Shown here in pieces: positions 48,345 through 59,690 of a stretch of DNA of 64,000 bases (its first letter is position 1; each line of letters opens with the position of its first letter). The position numbers and the translations under genes are program-made. This DNA comes from Nageia nagi (lineage: Eukaryota > Pinophyta), in contig JBITNC010000001.1 in the NCBI GenBank assembly GCA_050084985.1, positions 79,670,001 to 79,734,000 of the forward strand, read 5' to 3'. The notes under the pieces are model-generated. The model was not told where the DNA came from. It saw only the letters and a program-made list of their open reading frames with translations, and searched no databases.

Positions 48345-49500
48345 AAAAGATAAGTTTGAAAATTTTCATAAGTACAAAAAGGATGCAGTTGTGATAGGTG
48401 ATAATACAGTCCTTGATGTTCACGGAATAGGAAGTGTGAAGATTCATGGAAAGACTCTTGATAATGTCTTTTATGTGCCTAAACTAAGGATGAATCTCAT
48501 CTCCGTGATTCAGATTACAAGGAAAGGATGCTCATTCGAGTTTACCTCACACTCTTGGTGTGTTAAGAAAGGACTTGCCACTTTGATGAAAGGATCAGTA
48601 AAGAATGACCTTTATATTGTGGATCAAGTACCTTCAAAGATTTGTCTTGCTACAAATGTTTGTTCAAAAGGTAATCTTTGGCATCAACGATTAGGACACC
48701 TTAACCACAAGAGTATTCAAACTATGAAAACTCAAGAACTTGTGGAAGGTTTACCTAATATTTCACCCACAGTTGGTCTTTGTGAAAGGTGCATTCTAGG
48801 AAAGATGCATAGGCAAAAGTTTGAAAAAGATAAGGCAACTCGGGCTACTTGTCCTCTTCAGCTTGTGCATTCAGATTTGATGGGTCCTTTTCAGACTAAG
48901 TCCCTAGGTGGAGCTTCTTATGTTCTGACCTTCATTGATGACTTCAGTAGGATGACATTTGGTTATCTACTTGAACACAAGGATCAAACTTTTGATAGGT
49001 TTCAAGACTTCAAGGCACTTGTTGAAAATCAAACTGATTTTAAGATCAAAATGCTGAGATCAGACAATGGGGGTGAATATAATAGCAATGAGTTTAATGA
49101 CTTTTGTGTTAAACATGGGATTAAGCGACAATTCACAATCCCTTACACCCCTCAGCAAAATGGAGTTGCTGAAAGGAAGAATCGCACCATTATGGAAATG
49201 GCAAGATGCATGTTGGGTAACCTTCCTAGTTTCTTATGGGCGAAGCTGTTCACACTGCTATTCACACCCTAAATAGGTGTCCTACTAAGGCAGTTGAAGG
49301 TAAAACTCCATATGAAGCATGGACAGGAAAGAAACCTAACCTCTCACACTTCAGAATCTTCGGTTGTGAAGCATTTGCCTTCATTACCTCAGAGAAAAGA
49401 AAGAAGCTCGATAAACGATCAGAAAAATGCATCTTTGTGGGGTATGATAATCAGCATAGAGGTTACAGGCTTTACTCTTCATCCAGAAAATAGTCTTTGT
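48345..49500 (+). pseudogene. pol: Copia pre-integrase and integrase (A2)
   Basis: Open from 48298 to 49272, then 49236-49493. HQRLGHLNHKSIQTM and CERCILGKM form the HHCC zinc site. The core has LVHSDLMGPF, FIDDFSR, RSDNGGEYNSNEF and GVAERKNRTI (both downstream catalytic residues D and E present). Then comes FRIFGCEAFAFI of the GKxGY region. One base is missing at GGG 49238-49240 (FLWGEAVHTA expected) and one at AAAA 49487-49490 (after it, KIVFVSRDV in frame). The integrase inserts element cDNA into chromosomes. Confidence 0.92.
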
Positions 49501-50700
49501 TTCTAGGGATGTTAAGTTCAATGAACTTTCTGAGGATACGACCTCTCATGCTGAAGTGTCTGATACAGATGATTCTTCGCTTGCACCTAACTGGTTGGAT
49601 GAGCATGTAGAGAAGTCACCACAAGAGCAAAATTCTCCGCACAGAGAATTACAAGAAGTATGACCTTGAATAAATCCTTATTTGCCAAAATTGATAATAT
49701 GCATGAGCCATCAACCTTCAAAGAAGCTTCCAAGCAAAAGTGTTGGATGGAAGCTATGAAAGTTGAGTATGAGGCTCTCATGAAAAATGAAACTTGGGAT
49801 TTGGTTCCTTATCCCAATGAGAAAAATGTGATTGGCAATAAATGGATATACAAGGTCAAGTACAATTCTGATGGAAACATTGAAAAATACAAGGCAAGGT
49901 TAGTAGCCAAAGGATTCGCTCAGAAATATGGTATTGATTATGAGGAAACCTTTGCTCCTGTAGCCAAGATGCCTACTGTCAGAATAATTCTTGCTCTTTC
50001 TGCAGCTCAAGGATGGAAAGCTTTTCAACTTGATGTCAAAAGTGCATTTCTCAATGGGGACTTGGATGTTGAAATCTACATGAATCAACCAGAAGGATTT
50101 ATTCCAGAAGGAAAAGAGTCTCTTGTGTGCAAACTAAAGAAGTCTTTGTATGGACTTAAGCAAGCACCTAGAGCATGGTACAAGAAAATTTCAGGATTCT
50201 TTGCAGATATTGGTTTTTTCCAAGTGCTTCTCCGATTAGATCTCTATGTACTCAATCAAGGACAAGACGTGGTCATAATACTCCTTTATGTGGATGATCT
50301 TCTCATCACAGGCAATAATATTGAAATCATCCAAGAGTGCATCTCCAAACTCAAGGCAACATTTGAAATGACTGATTTAGGTCTATTGCATTACTATCTT
50401 GGGATGCAAGTATACCAACACAAAGATTGTACTTATCTTAGTCAATCTAAGTATATCTCAGACATCTTGCAAAAGTTTGGAATGGAAGAGTGCAAATATG
50501 CTGCAATACCTGTTTCTCCTGGAATTGTTGTATCACTGAGCTCAGATTCTCAGTTGGCTGATGCTACAGCTTATAGACAATTGATTGGTAGTCTTCTGTA
50601 TCTGACTATCTCTCGTCCTGATATTGCCTTTGCAGTGAATCTCATGGCACGATTCATGCAAAAACCATATGTTGAACACCTCAATGCTGTTAAGTAAATC
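49501..50700 (+). pseudogene. pol: Copia reverse transcriptase (A2)
   Basis: Main open stretch 49660-50697. Blocks: NVIGNKWIYKVKYNSDG, ARLVAKGFAQKYGIDYEETF, QLDVKSAFLNGDLDVEIYM, SLYGLKQAPRAWY, LLYVDDLLITGNN (YVDD near 50287) and MTDLGLLHYYLGMQVY. Lesions: a shift between 49640 and 49660; a T inserted at 50214-50219 and a base lost near 50236, which restore each other but garble about seven residues; and a TAA stop at 50695-50697 where the family has a codon before ILRYVAGT. Confidence 0.93.
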
Positions 50701-51250
50701 TTGAGGTATGTCGCAGGGACTAAGGATCTTGCTCTTAAGTATTCCAAAGTGCCCTCGATTGTTCTCTCAGGGTTCTCAGATTCTGATTATGGGGAGATAG
50801 AGATGACAGAAAATCAACCTCTGCATATGTGTTTAGCATTGGTTCAGGTGCTATCTCTTGGGCTTCCAAGAAGCAACCTACAGTGACTCTTTCTACCACC
50901 GAAGCCGAATATCGAGCCATGTCTGTTGCCCCCAAGAAGCTATTTGGCTAAGACATCTTCTGAACGAAATTGGGTATCAGCAAAATGGCCCATCTCTTAT
51001 TTCGTCAGATAATCAATCGGCTATCTCTTTGGCTAAGAATCCTGTGTTCCATCAGCGAACCAAACATGTAGAAATCCAAGCTCATTTTATCAGGGAGAAG
51101 GTTCTAGATGACATCATACACTTGCAGTATTGTCCATCTACTGAAAACTCCGCTGATTTGTTCACCAAGCCCCTTCCTGAAGCTCAGTTTTGCAAGCTTA
51201 GGGATTCTCTAGGGTTGGTGAAGTTGCCCTCAAGGGGGAGTGAAGTTTAA
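50698..51250 (+). pseudogene. pol: Copia RNase H (A2)
   Basis: [25 protein letters not shown], then one G missing at 50791-50794. [20 protein letters not shown] continues in the shifted frame, then another base is lost at CCCCC 50929-50933. [35 protein letters not shown] and ADLFTKPLPEAQF run on to the stop at 51248-51250. All RNase H acidic blocks are present. AAGGGGGAG at the end of the frame duplicates the polypurine tract core. Confidence 0.92.
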
Positions 51251-51308
51251 ACTTTTGTTAGTGATGACAACTTCACCTCTAAGAGGCCTTTTTTGATTGT
51301 ACATTCTA

Positions 51309-51728
51309 GACCTCCATGGTAAGTTTGCTCTGCGTGACAAACTTGTTGTACAATTGTTGTTATAGAGTGTTGATTATTTTATACCTCAGTGGTAAGTTTG
51401 CTCTGCGTGAGAAACTTGTTGTACAAATTTTGAGCATATAATTAATATACCTCCGTGGTAAGTTCGCTCTGCGTGACGAACTTGTTGTACATTCTATACC
51501 TCCGTGGTGAGTTTGCTCTGCGTGAGAAACTTGTTGTACAATTTTTATGCTCTATACCTCCGTGGTGAGTTTGCTCTGCATGAGAAACTCGTTGTACAAT
51601 TTTTGAGCATATAATTAATATACCTCCGTGGTAAGTTCGCTCTGCGTGACGAACTTGTTGTACATTCTATACCTCCGTGGTGAGTTTGCTCTGCGTGAGA
51701 ACCTCGTTGTACAATTTTTATGCTCTAT
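51309..51728 (+). repeat. Seven tandem hairpin repeats in A2 3' UTR
   Basis: Seven copies of a unit of about 45-70 bp with ACCTCCGTGG, a stem, the loop CTCTGCGTGA and TTGTTGTAC. Stem arms: 51321/51338, 51394/51412, 51460/51477, 51509/51527, 51567/51585, 51633/51650 and 51682/51700. Copies 3-4 recur as 6-7, about 173 bp apart, so part of the array was duplicated as a block. The stem is AAGTTTG/CAAACTT in copy 1, AAGTTCG/CGAACTT in 3 and 6, and GAGTTT/AAACTC in 5. Coding capacity none. Confidence 0.9.
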
Positions 51729-52190
51729 TAATAATCAACACATGTCTATATACAACAGGTGACTATGAGTGATGGCTTGGCATCTCCGTGATGGCTTATA
51801 GTGCACCATTGATCAGTTATTTATAAGATGGCATTATTTGATTCTCTTATTTGAATATATGATGCATCTAACTGATTTTGTTCATGAGTTGCTTGTAGCA
51901 TGCAGGATCTTCTTCAGAAATGCAGGTTACTCACCTTGTGAAAGCAAGCTCATGGAGACTCACATGTCAGCTTAAAGTTGATCGACTACTATGTACAGTG
52001 AAACCAGTTGTGGTTAATGATTGTATTGTAAACCATTTTTGTCAAATGGTAATGAAGTGAGTCTCATACTAGTTCTCAAAAAGATTCTCAAAATATGTAA
52101 AAGTTCTCATCTCCACTTGTATCTCTATGGAGGAGAACTCTCTCTTACTCTCTCTCTTCTCTCTTCTACGCTCTAACCCAATATTGCATT
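51729..52190 (+). other. Remainder of A2 3' UTR
   Basis: About 460 bp with no ORF; includes a CT-rich stretch (52138-52172, CTCTCTCTTACTCTC-like). The part at 51885-51980 resembles the corresponding end of the A3 3' UTR. Confidence 0.6.
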
Positions 52191-52199
52191 AAGGGGGAG
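52191..52199 (+). other. Polypurine tract of A2
   Basis: AAGGGGGAG immediately before TGTTAGAATTTG of the 3' LTR. Confidence 0.9.
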
Positions 52200-52697
52200 T
52201 GTTAGAATTTGTAATGAAATATTGTAAATATCTATACTCCTTGTAAATTCAATTAATCACTTAAGGGTATGTAGATACCTTAAATGATTAATAGAATTCT
52301 TTAATGTATAGACTTTGACTTTACCAAAGGAGTTAGTTGGTAGGTTGAAGTTTGGTGGTACATTTAATGTAACCCTAACCTTACCCTTGGGTTAAAGGAA
52401 GGTTAGGGAGGTGCTCTCAACCTATAAATAGAGGGCCTCTCCTCATGTAAACATATCTAAGTTTTGAGTAAGATTACTCTACTTGGTTGTGTAGGAGAGA
52501 GCTAGAGAATAGTTGTAAGAGAGACATAGATTTGAGAATAAGAGAGCTAGTTGTGGATGTACTCCCAAGGAGGGAGGAACCACATTATATTGGTGTCATA
52601 TTGTGTGAATGATGTTCTTAGAATTATAGATGTGTTATCTTGAGTTTCCTAGTCTAAGGTCCTAGAGGATTTGTTTAGTTATAGTTCAAATCCTTCA
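52200..52697 (+). repeat. 3' LTR of A2
   Basis: 498 bp, no difference from 43928-44425 by direct reading. TATA-like box 52423-52430. Followed by target duplication TTTTG. Confidence 0.95.
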
Positions 52698-52702
52698 TTT
52701 TG

Positions 52703-53763
52703 TATCTCCAATTTGATAATATCTCTCAAAAACATTTAATATGGCTCTTACAAATTCAGGAAAGGAATTTATTACTCCTCCAAATGTTATTATTTCCTCT
52801 CCTCCATGGTTTAATTGTTGGGATCCAAAACAAATTATTTATCTCCTTTAATTATTATTTGTAGTCCTTAAATTATTTTAAATATACTAGGTAAAATGTT
52901 TGTAATGGATCCCCTAAACTTTTTTTATTTATTCTAATGCTTAGCAATTATATTATTTAGTTTTGCCACCAACTATTTTTAAATCTGTTGGGCAAATGTT
53001 TTTAGTCTTAAGAAAAAGTTTAAGCTTCTCTAAAATTTTAATAATATATTAGCTTCTAGGTTGCACACATGGTGTGAAGTGGTAGGAAGAGGCTAAGAGA
53101 ACTACATAATGAGGATTGGAGTGTTCAAATGGAGAGGGGTGGTGATCTACTACTAGTTTTAGAATACCAAAGACTTGGCTTTCCTTGATAGACACTATTT
53201 TAGCAAATGTTATATTTATTTTGGGTATTTGTGGTTGTTATGGGGCATGCATTTAGTCACTTGATCATATAAATGGGGAGAATACTTATCAAATGTAAAA
53301 AACTCATTTGATAAGTATTATCCCCATTGATATGAGTGGACAACATGGATGTGATGGGTAGTTCACTTTTAATTGCAAACATAACTATCTGGACAAGATG
53401 ACTCTAGTTTGTTTTAAGATTGTGTTTTGGATTTTGGTGATCCTACACTATTGGCTATTCAACATCATTGAGGCTACAAACTTAGTTGTATGGATTGAAA
53501 TATTCACAAAATTGGTTGCAAAACATATTTCTCATAATTTTCAATTAACGTATCAGAGGTTGGGAGGGAAGGAGAGATAAATAGATCTTCTCCTCTCTTT
53601 ACTCTCATAAATCTTGAACTCTTGAACATAGAATGACTATGATTTAAGGATTATTTCTTCTTCACTTATCTAGTCCTATCATCCTTAGGATATGGAAAGC
53701 AACCATAACTTCATTGGGAAGATTAATAAGAGAAGGAAGAGAACATACTTAGGTCTAATATCA
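52703..53763 (-). other. 5' UTR of element B and PBS
   Basis: Minus strand from 53763: TGATATTAGACC directly after the LTR is a decayed initiator-Met primer site. The rest is non-coding. At about 53280-53370 there is a second copy of a stretch also present in element B integrase (about 41640-41735, same strand), including a hairpin AATACTTATCAAATG/CATTTGATAAGTATT at 53280-53318. The UTR resumes at 43922-43574 on the other side of A2. Confidence 0.65.
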
Positions 53764-53973
53764 TATTGGAGAGAATCCATAATTGATATTCAATTAATGT
53801 GAAGAGGTTTAAATACAAGTATATTACTCAAAAGTTACATTCCCATGCTATAATGATATGCCCAAAATCCTAAATGTTAAAGTAAGATAAAATAATAGTA
53901 AATAATACTTAGTGTATTATTTACCTTACATTATTTAGATACCTAATGAACTAATGTATTATTTATTCTAATA
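53764..53973 (-). repeat. 5' LTR of copia B
   Basis: 210 bp, minus orientation TATTAGAATAAA...TCTCTCCAATA, the mate of 39166-39373. Target duplication TAGGT follows at 53974. Confidence 0.88.
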
Positions 53974-54299
53974 TAGGTGGTGTTAAGAAACATCGATCAA
54001 GAATGATAGAAGTATATTGCCAACTATTAAGGATTCAATATTATACATTTTCATATCATATATTTGATCATAAAAAACCACTTCACCTTTATAGGAAACA
54101 TATATAGTGATAAGGCTCCTCCTTAAGCTTATTATGATGGCAAGTTGACTTGTTACCACAAAACATAAAGGTAGATGAGAATGCACATTCAAAAGAGTAT
54201 TTATTTAATAAATTAAATAAATTATTTTGAATACCTAAAAGGGTATCTTAAATAAATTAAAATTCATTTTTAGGTATTGAAAGGAATAGTAATGGTTAT

Positions 54300-55640
54300 A
54301 GAAATCCTAGCACCTTTACTATTTCTCACTTGTTATGTTGGCATGTCACACATTCTTCCTTGAATTTATTAATGTTTTCATCATTCCTTGCCAATAGAAA
54401 AATTGCTTTGCCCTATGATAAGTTTTAAGAATGCAAAATTGTATGGATGATGGAGATTGATGAAGTTATTATAAAATTTGATTTTTGATTTATGAATCTT
54501 GGATCATAAATACTAAATGATCAAATCTCGACACTTATTTCCATGTGTATTTTATCATTAATTTTTGTATAATTTTAGTTATTTATATATTCTTCTAATA
54601 ATCTTCTCTTATTTAGTAAATCAAAAGAAGGGTAAAATAATATATGATCAACATTATAATTTACTCTTCAATTTTTCTAGAGAGTGCATTCACTCATAGC
54701 CAAGAATTTTTTTGATCCATTTATATTGTTCTAAGTGAAATAACCTTTTCTTTATAAAACACTTAGGCTACAATGACCAATCTTAATTTTGAAGTGACAT
54801 TCCAATTAAGTATGGTTTCCACTTATTAATAACATGAATGATAGTCAATATATCATTTTTGTATGTTTATTTACCCAAGTTATTTCTTGATAAACATTAT
54901 ATTTTAAATATTAATGGATGTATTTCTTGCATTAATACCACTCCAAGTCTTATTCTTGAAGCATAAAACTTAGTTATAAAAGGTTTAGAAAACTTAGGTG
55001 TTACCAAAATTAACATGCTTTTCTTAATTATTCAAATGCTTGATTCACTTTTTTTTTGTCCAAATGAATACATCCTTATTTATCAAATTTGTTAAGGGTG
55101 CTACCATTTTTCAATAATTTTTTAGCAATCTCTATAACAACTTGTAATTCCTAAAAATCATCTTAGCCTTTTGAGACTTTTAGTAAGGAAATAATCTTGT
55201 ATATATTTAATATTTCTTGGATGTACTTTTAACCCTTAATTTAAAATGATATATCTTAAATATTTAACTTTTGAAACTCCAAATGATGACTTATATTTTT
55301 TGACAAATAATTATTCCTTATTAAAATTTTGAAGTTCTTATTCTATAAGTTGTAACTTATCTTTATGTCATGTTAGAGATCAATGTATTATAATATGGAG
55401 CTAATGCAAATTTTAATAAAATAGTCCTAAATTGAATTCATGATATGTTGGAATGTAGATATGAATTTTTAATCCAAGGGACATAAATAAGAATTCATCA
55501 TGTCCTTTATACATTCAAAAATATGTTTGAGGAATATATTCTTTCTTCACCCTAATTTGAAGGTTTCTTCATCTCAAATATAATTTTATGAAACATTTAA
55601 CATCATGTAATGCATCTAATATGTCATACATGAAATATAG
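54300..55640 (-). pseudogene. pol: Ty3/gypsy pol remnant (RT, RNase H, integrase zinc region)
   Basis: Minus strand from the right: MYKGHDEFLFMSLG (RT, about 55540-55490), TFQHIMNSI and KSSFGVSKVKYLRYIIL (about 55290). Then KSLKRLRxFLGITSCYRD (RT-RNase H link), FITKFYASRIRLGVVLMQE (RNase H start, about 54980-54925), and near 54390-54310 FYWQGMM then NKFKEECVTCQ of the HHCC region. This order is that of plant gypsy elements of the general chromovirus type. Heavily decayed. Element B lies to its left. Neither LTR was found. Confidence 0.78.
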
Positions 55641-55738
55641 GTATATTATCCATGAATCATCCTTTTTTTAATATGATACTAGAGGGAGAGAAAGAAAGAG
55701 ATTATGCATGGTTTAATTATTCCTTGGTCTAATCTTCC

Positions 55739-55874
55739 CTATAATACTTGTAATTTCTAACATTTGGCAATTTATTTCTAGGCATATGGTTTATATCATG
55801 ATCACTAGAATACTTGTAAGTTCTAACATTTGGCAATTTATTTCTAGGCATATGATTTGTATCATGATCACGAT
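55739..55874. repeat. Two tandem copies of a 68-bp unit
   Basis: AATACTTGTAATTTCTAACA... and AATACTTGTAAGTTCTAACA... are adjacent near-identical copies, each ending in TATCATGATCAC. In minus orientation they give a 62-codon frame (55917-55729) with the peptide HMPRNKLPNVR twice. It is next to the gypsy pol remnant and may be part of its gag or linker; function unknown. Confidence 0.75.
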
Positions 55875-56519
55875 CTCTTTGGGAATAGACCTTTGGGTTA
55901 TTAAAATATTGCTTCATATGTTTCTAGTATGCTCTCCATATCATGTTGGATCTTTATATATTTTGAATGCTTTAATTGAATACCCAAAAGACATAGACAC
56001 ATATTCCATTGTGATCCTTTTTAATTGATTTATTTATTTGGTATCATTTACCACTTTGGAAAGAAGTATTGCATTTCCTTACAATTTTATTATCATTTTC
56101 TTTTCAACCTATTATATATATATTATTTTTACAAATTAAAGAATATATCATACCATATCCCTAACCACTTAGATCCTGATTCCTAACACCAAATTAGCTC
56201 CTCCCAAATTCATATAAGGATGCATGCCAACTATATGCTCCCATGGATATTCTTATATTAGAAATGGAACCGACATTTAGAACAAGAAAATTATTAATGG
56301 GTGAACTGGTTAATCATGAATGTAATTCAAGATTTTTGATTTTTAATTTGGCTAATATAACACATAATCAATCAACACTAAAATTTTAAAAGTATTTTTA
56401 AATTTCTAGGCCTAGTAGAACCTAGATCTGCAAGTACTTTTTATTTTTAAAATGTATTAGCCTTTGATTCCAATCCTATTTTAGAACTTTTTCCTTGAAT
56501 ACACACATGCATGTGTGCG

Positions 56520-56568
<49 letters not shown>

Positions 56569-56570
56569 TT
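56520..56570. repeat. (CA)n(TA)n microsatellite
   Basis: Compound dinucleotide run, about 16 CA units then about 8 TA units, bordered by GTGTGCGCTCAC. Confidence 0.95.
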
Positions 56571-56674
56571 CATACCATCGAATCATAGAAGAAGCTAGTA
56601 CTTTGCATGTGTTTTATGATCCAATAGAATATTGATCTTTCAATAATATTCACTGCATCTACACCTACATTCTT

Positions 56675-56860
56675 GCAATTACATTAGAGCCTCATTTATA
56701 CAACTGAACCAAAACCTCCATTCCTATAACTAGATCAACACCTCTATTTTTGTAACCTCCATTATTGCAACTAGATCAAAACCTTCATTCCTTCAACCTG
56801 ATAAGAACCTCCATCATTGTAGTAAGTTCACATCCTCCTTTTCTACAATCAATCTGGAAC
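56675..56860. repeat. 26-27-bp tandem repeats left of hAT remnant
   Basis: About seven imperfect units like CAACTAGATCAAAACCTCC plus ATTCCTT. A comparable array lies on the other side of the transposase (60036-60190), as expected for subterminal repeats of an hAT transposon. Confidence 0.5.
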
Positions 56861-57279
56861 ATTCATTTGTTAAAGCATTTGATATAATATCTAAACTTAA
56901 TATGACACATGGATATTTTATCTCTATTTCAAATAGTAAAATTGATATTTTTACCTTTTTTGAATGCTTATATGAATTATATTGTTTTAGGTGAAATGCC
57001 ATCCAATTCTAGTTGTGATGCCAGACTGAATGGTAATAAAGGATGCTCTTGCACAAAGACTAATAATATCATGTAATATTTTAACTAGCCATAAATAATG
57101 CAACAAGCAACAATGGGTATAGTAGGTAAATTATACATATCTATGTTTTAAGTTATTTGTAAATTATACTCTTTAATTTAGATTTTTTAATGAATTAAAA
57201 GTAGGAATTTTTCTATAGAAAATACACCTATTAATGATAATATAGCACCACATTAAGAAGATATTTATGATGATGAAAT

Positions 57280-59690
57280 GTTAGATGGAACATATTCAAA
57301 TATTACTACCCATGGAACAAAACCTACTAAGAAGAGTAAAGATAATGATACAAGATATCAAGAACAAACTATTAGTAAGAAGTTTTCGAATAAAATTAAA
57401 ATAAGAAAATGGATTGTATGTAGAACATTTAAGATTGATTAAGTATCAATGATCCTTGGATTGAACCTATAGATCTATAAAATAGTTCAAAATATACAAC
57501 TAAATTTCGGTGTAAATGTTTCATTCGAGAAAAAATTAAAGAGCATAGAATGCAACTAAAGTTGGATACACTTCATAAACATTATGGTAAAAAATATGAT
57601 TATGAAGTTGTAGATGGTAAGCAAAAAAGAATAACAAGGTAGAAGGATAAAAAAATGAATTCATCTTCAATATTAGGAGATATATGATAATGAGATGAAG
57701 ATAAGGAAAATAATTTATGAAAAAGGTGGAAGATAGGTCAATATATGGAAAAATCCAATCAGACCAATTTAGTTGCTAAGACTATGTAGTTTTGTGTTGT
57801 GTTTCAGATTCTAAAAAATGGAAATCCAATTTTTGATATTTTTTATATAAATATTTTTGACATATTATTAGGATGAAAATTTTTAAATTACCTCAATACC
57901 ATTGGTTAGAGAGCAGTGTGTAGAAAATTGCAAGCAGTATTAGAGCCATTGAGGCATAGGATTTACAAGAGAAGGTAAGACATGGATAATTTATTTCATT
58001 ATCAATTGATGAGATGATGACTATTGATCATACATCATCGATTTGATTACATATTTTTACTTTTCAATAATTAAAACACATCAAGTAAACTCACTTGTTA
58101 GCATTACAAAAAAATTAGAAATTTCTATTGATGAAAGTCTATGCAATCTCATTGTAAGTTATTTAAAGAACATATCTTGTATGGAAAATATGATGTAGCT
58201 ATCAAATTAATATGTGTAGGAGTTTATGGTGCATATATACTACAAGGTAACAATAATGATGTTTATGTTAGGCTTCAAAAACACTATATACTATATATGA
58301 TACCAATTCATTGCATGGCTCATAGAATGAATCTTTCTTACAAAATTGTGAAGAAATTCAATACTATTTAAAGGTGGAGGAATTGGTTTATGATATATAT
58401 TATTATTTTTCCAATAGTTCAAAAATGGTTTTAAAGTTTCAACAATTCAAAAAGGGAGTAATATATGGTAAAAAATTACTTAATGATGTTGATACCAAAT
58501 GGATTTCTTTGTATCTTCTTGCACTTAGAGTATGTGAAGAATATGTCTCTTTAACTAGGTTTATATCAAAAAATTGCACACAAGTTGATAAAGCAAAAGA
58601 TTTATTGTACATGTTAACCTATATTGATACATTGCTTACTTTATATGGTATTTTTCCAATATTACAAAAATGAACAAAGTAATAAAAATATTTCAAATAC
58701 GACACATTTATATAGTGGATTTTGTAAATGCAAGAAAATGTAGTTATCTTGTACGAGACAACTTATATACCAATGCAGATAATTTAATAAGTGAAGATAA
58801 TTTTATGGGTGATAGATTTGAGAAATGGAAAATTGTGGTCAATATGAAACATAAAAAAAAAAATTGAAACTCAATATAACTGGTAAACTTTGTATAAGTG
58901 TTCATGATAAGTTGAGTCCAATGCACTATTATTACAAAAGAGATTATATCTATTCTAATATGTTAGAGGAATTCCTGTAACATCTCAATTGTTTGATCAT
59001 TTTATTTTTGATGCAAGAATTAAATTGAAAAAATATCAAAAAATAATATTGAGTGAAATAAGAGAGTGATTTAGTAAGGATGACTTGATGGAGGAAATTA
59101 GTATGATTTACCCACATTTTTTGATCAATAAATAGTAATTATTTGAGTTCAATGTTTAATAAATATGTGAATCTTCTTATGAATCATTTATGGCAACATA
59201 TTGAGATCAACAAACTCAAATTCTTGGTAATTAATTATGTATGATAAATATAAATAAACTAAGTGAACCAATAAAAAATGGCTCAATTGCATGATTATGG
59301 ATTAGACTATATCCAAGTACAATATTACAAATAATAATAATTGAATATTTTTTATTATATGAATTATCTTAGGAAATGATTTTAGGATCTATTGAAGATG
59401 AATGATTTTTTAATGCATTATCTTATATCAAATCAAAAATATGCAATAAATTAAATAAGAATTTGGATACTTATTTGAGAGTTTATACCTCAAAATATTC
59501 CATTGATATTTCTCCATATGATAGGGTTGTGATAACCTATGATTAAATTGCAAATATGAGAGAAGCTTTAAGGGATAAAGGTGATCAAGATAATGAAAAT
59601 ACAGAAGTACAAGCAACTAATAAACATGAATTCTATCAACATATTATTGATAAGGAATTATTTCAAATGCAAGAAGATGAAGAAGTGTAA
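57280..59690 (+). pseudogene. hAT-type transposase remnant (DUF4371/ZNF862-like)
   Basis: Start: a basic zinc-finger-like segment (WIVCRTFKID about 57413-57442, then KLDTLHKHYGKKYDYEVVDG, about 57557-57616). Middle: MIPIHCMAHRMNLSYKIVKK (58300-58359), YYYFSNSSKMVLKF and LNDVDTKWISLYLLALRV. This is the catalytic-domain pattern AIHCxAHRLxL ... FxxSxxRxxxL ... DTRWLSL of hAT transposases. End: SIEDE (about 59390), then FNALSYIKSKICNKLNKNLD and YLRVYTSKYSIDISPY, the C-terminal dimerisation segment. Open stretches 58141-58371 and 58374-58673; stops and frameshifts elsewhere. Terminal inverted repeats were not identified. Confidence 0.82.

Larger units (their letters stand above)
43928..52697 (+). 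mobile_element. Complete copia element A2, 8770 bp, nested in element B
   Basis: Flanked by the exact duplication TTTTG (43923-43927 and 52698-52702). Two 498-bp LTRs in which I see no difference, PBS, leader of about 2.9 kb, gag, protease, integrase, RT, RNase H, 3' UTR with tandem hairpins, polypurine tract. It sits in the 5' UTR of element B on the opposite strand. Identical LTRs mean a very recent insertion, conversion between LTRs, or an assembly effect. Its reading frame is broken in about nine places, so it is not self-sufficient as sequenced. Confidence 0.95.
39166..53973 (-). mobile_element. Copia element B, host of nested A2
   Basis: Minus-strand copia with LTRs at both ends (53764-53973 as 5', 39166-39373 as 3') and an exact 5-bp target duplication TAGGT at 39161-39165 and 53974-53978. 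Subtracting A2 and its duplication leaves about 6.0 kb, a normal copia size. The LTRs begin TATTAG and end CCAATA, not TG..CA. Right to left: LTR, PBS, 5' UTR of about 1.4 kb (split by A2), gag, protease, integrase, RT, RNase H, LTR. Coding parts carry many stops. It is a different family from A1-A3. Confidence 0.9.

Noticed and set aside
51319-51680. GGTAAGTTTG-like words in the 3' UTR array as functional splice donors
   Set aside because: They match the donor consensus, but four of seven copies vary (GGTGAGT) and the changes follow stem pairing better; no acceptor is implied.
1-52697. A1 and A2 as the two arms of one giant inverted repeat
   Set aside because: They differ clearly in LTR and leader, sit in unrelated flanks with different target sequences, and are simply two family members in opposite orientation.
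52741-52850. ATG-led plus-strand frame (MALTNSGKEFITPPN) just after A2
   Set aside because: It is short, lies in the 5' UTR of element B on the opposite strand, and has no family match that I know.
39166-53973. A single 14.8-kb element
   Set aside because: Internal 498-bp LTRs on the opposite strand with their own TTTTG duplication show that A2 is a separate insertion in element B.
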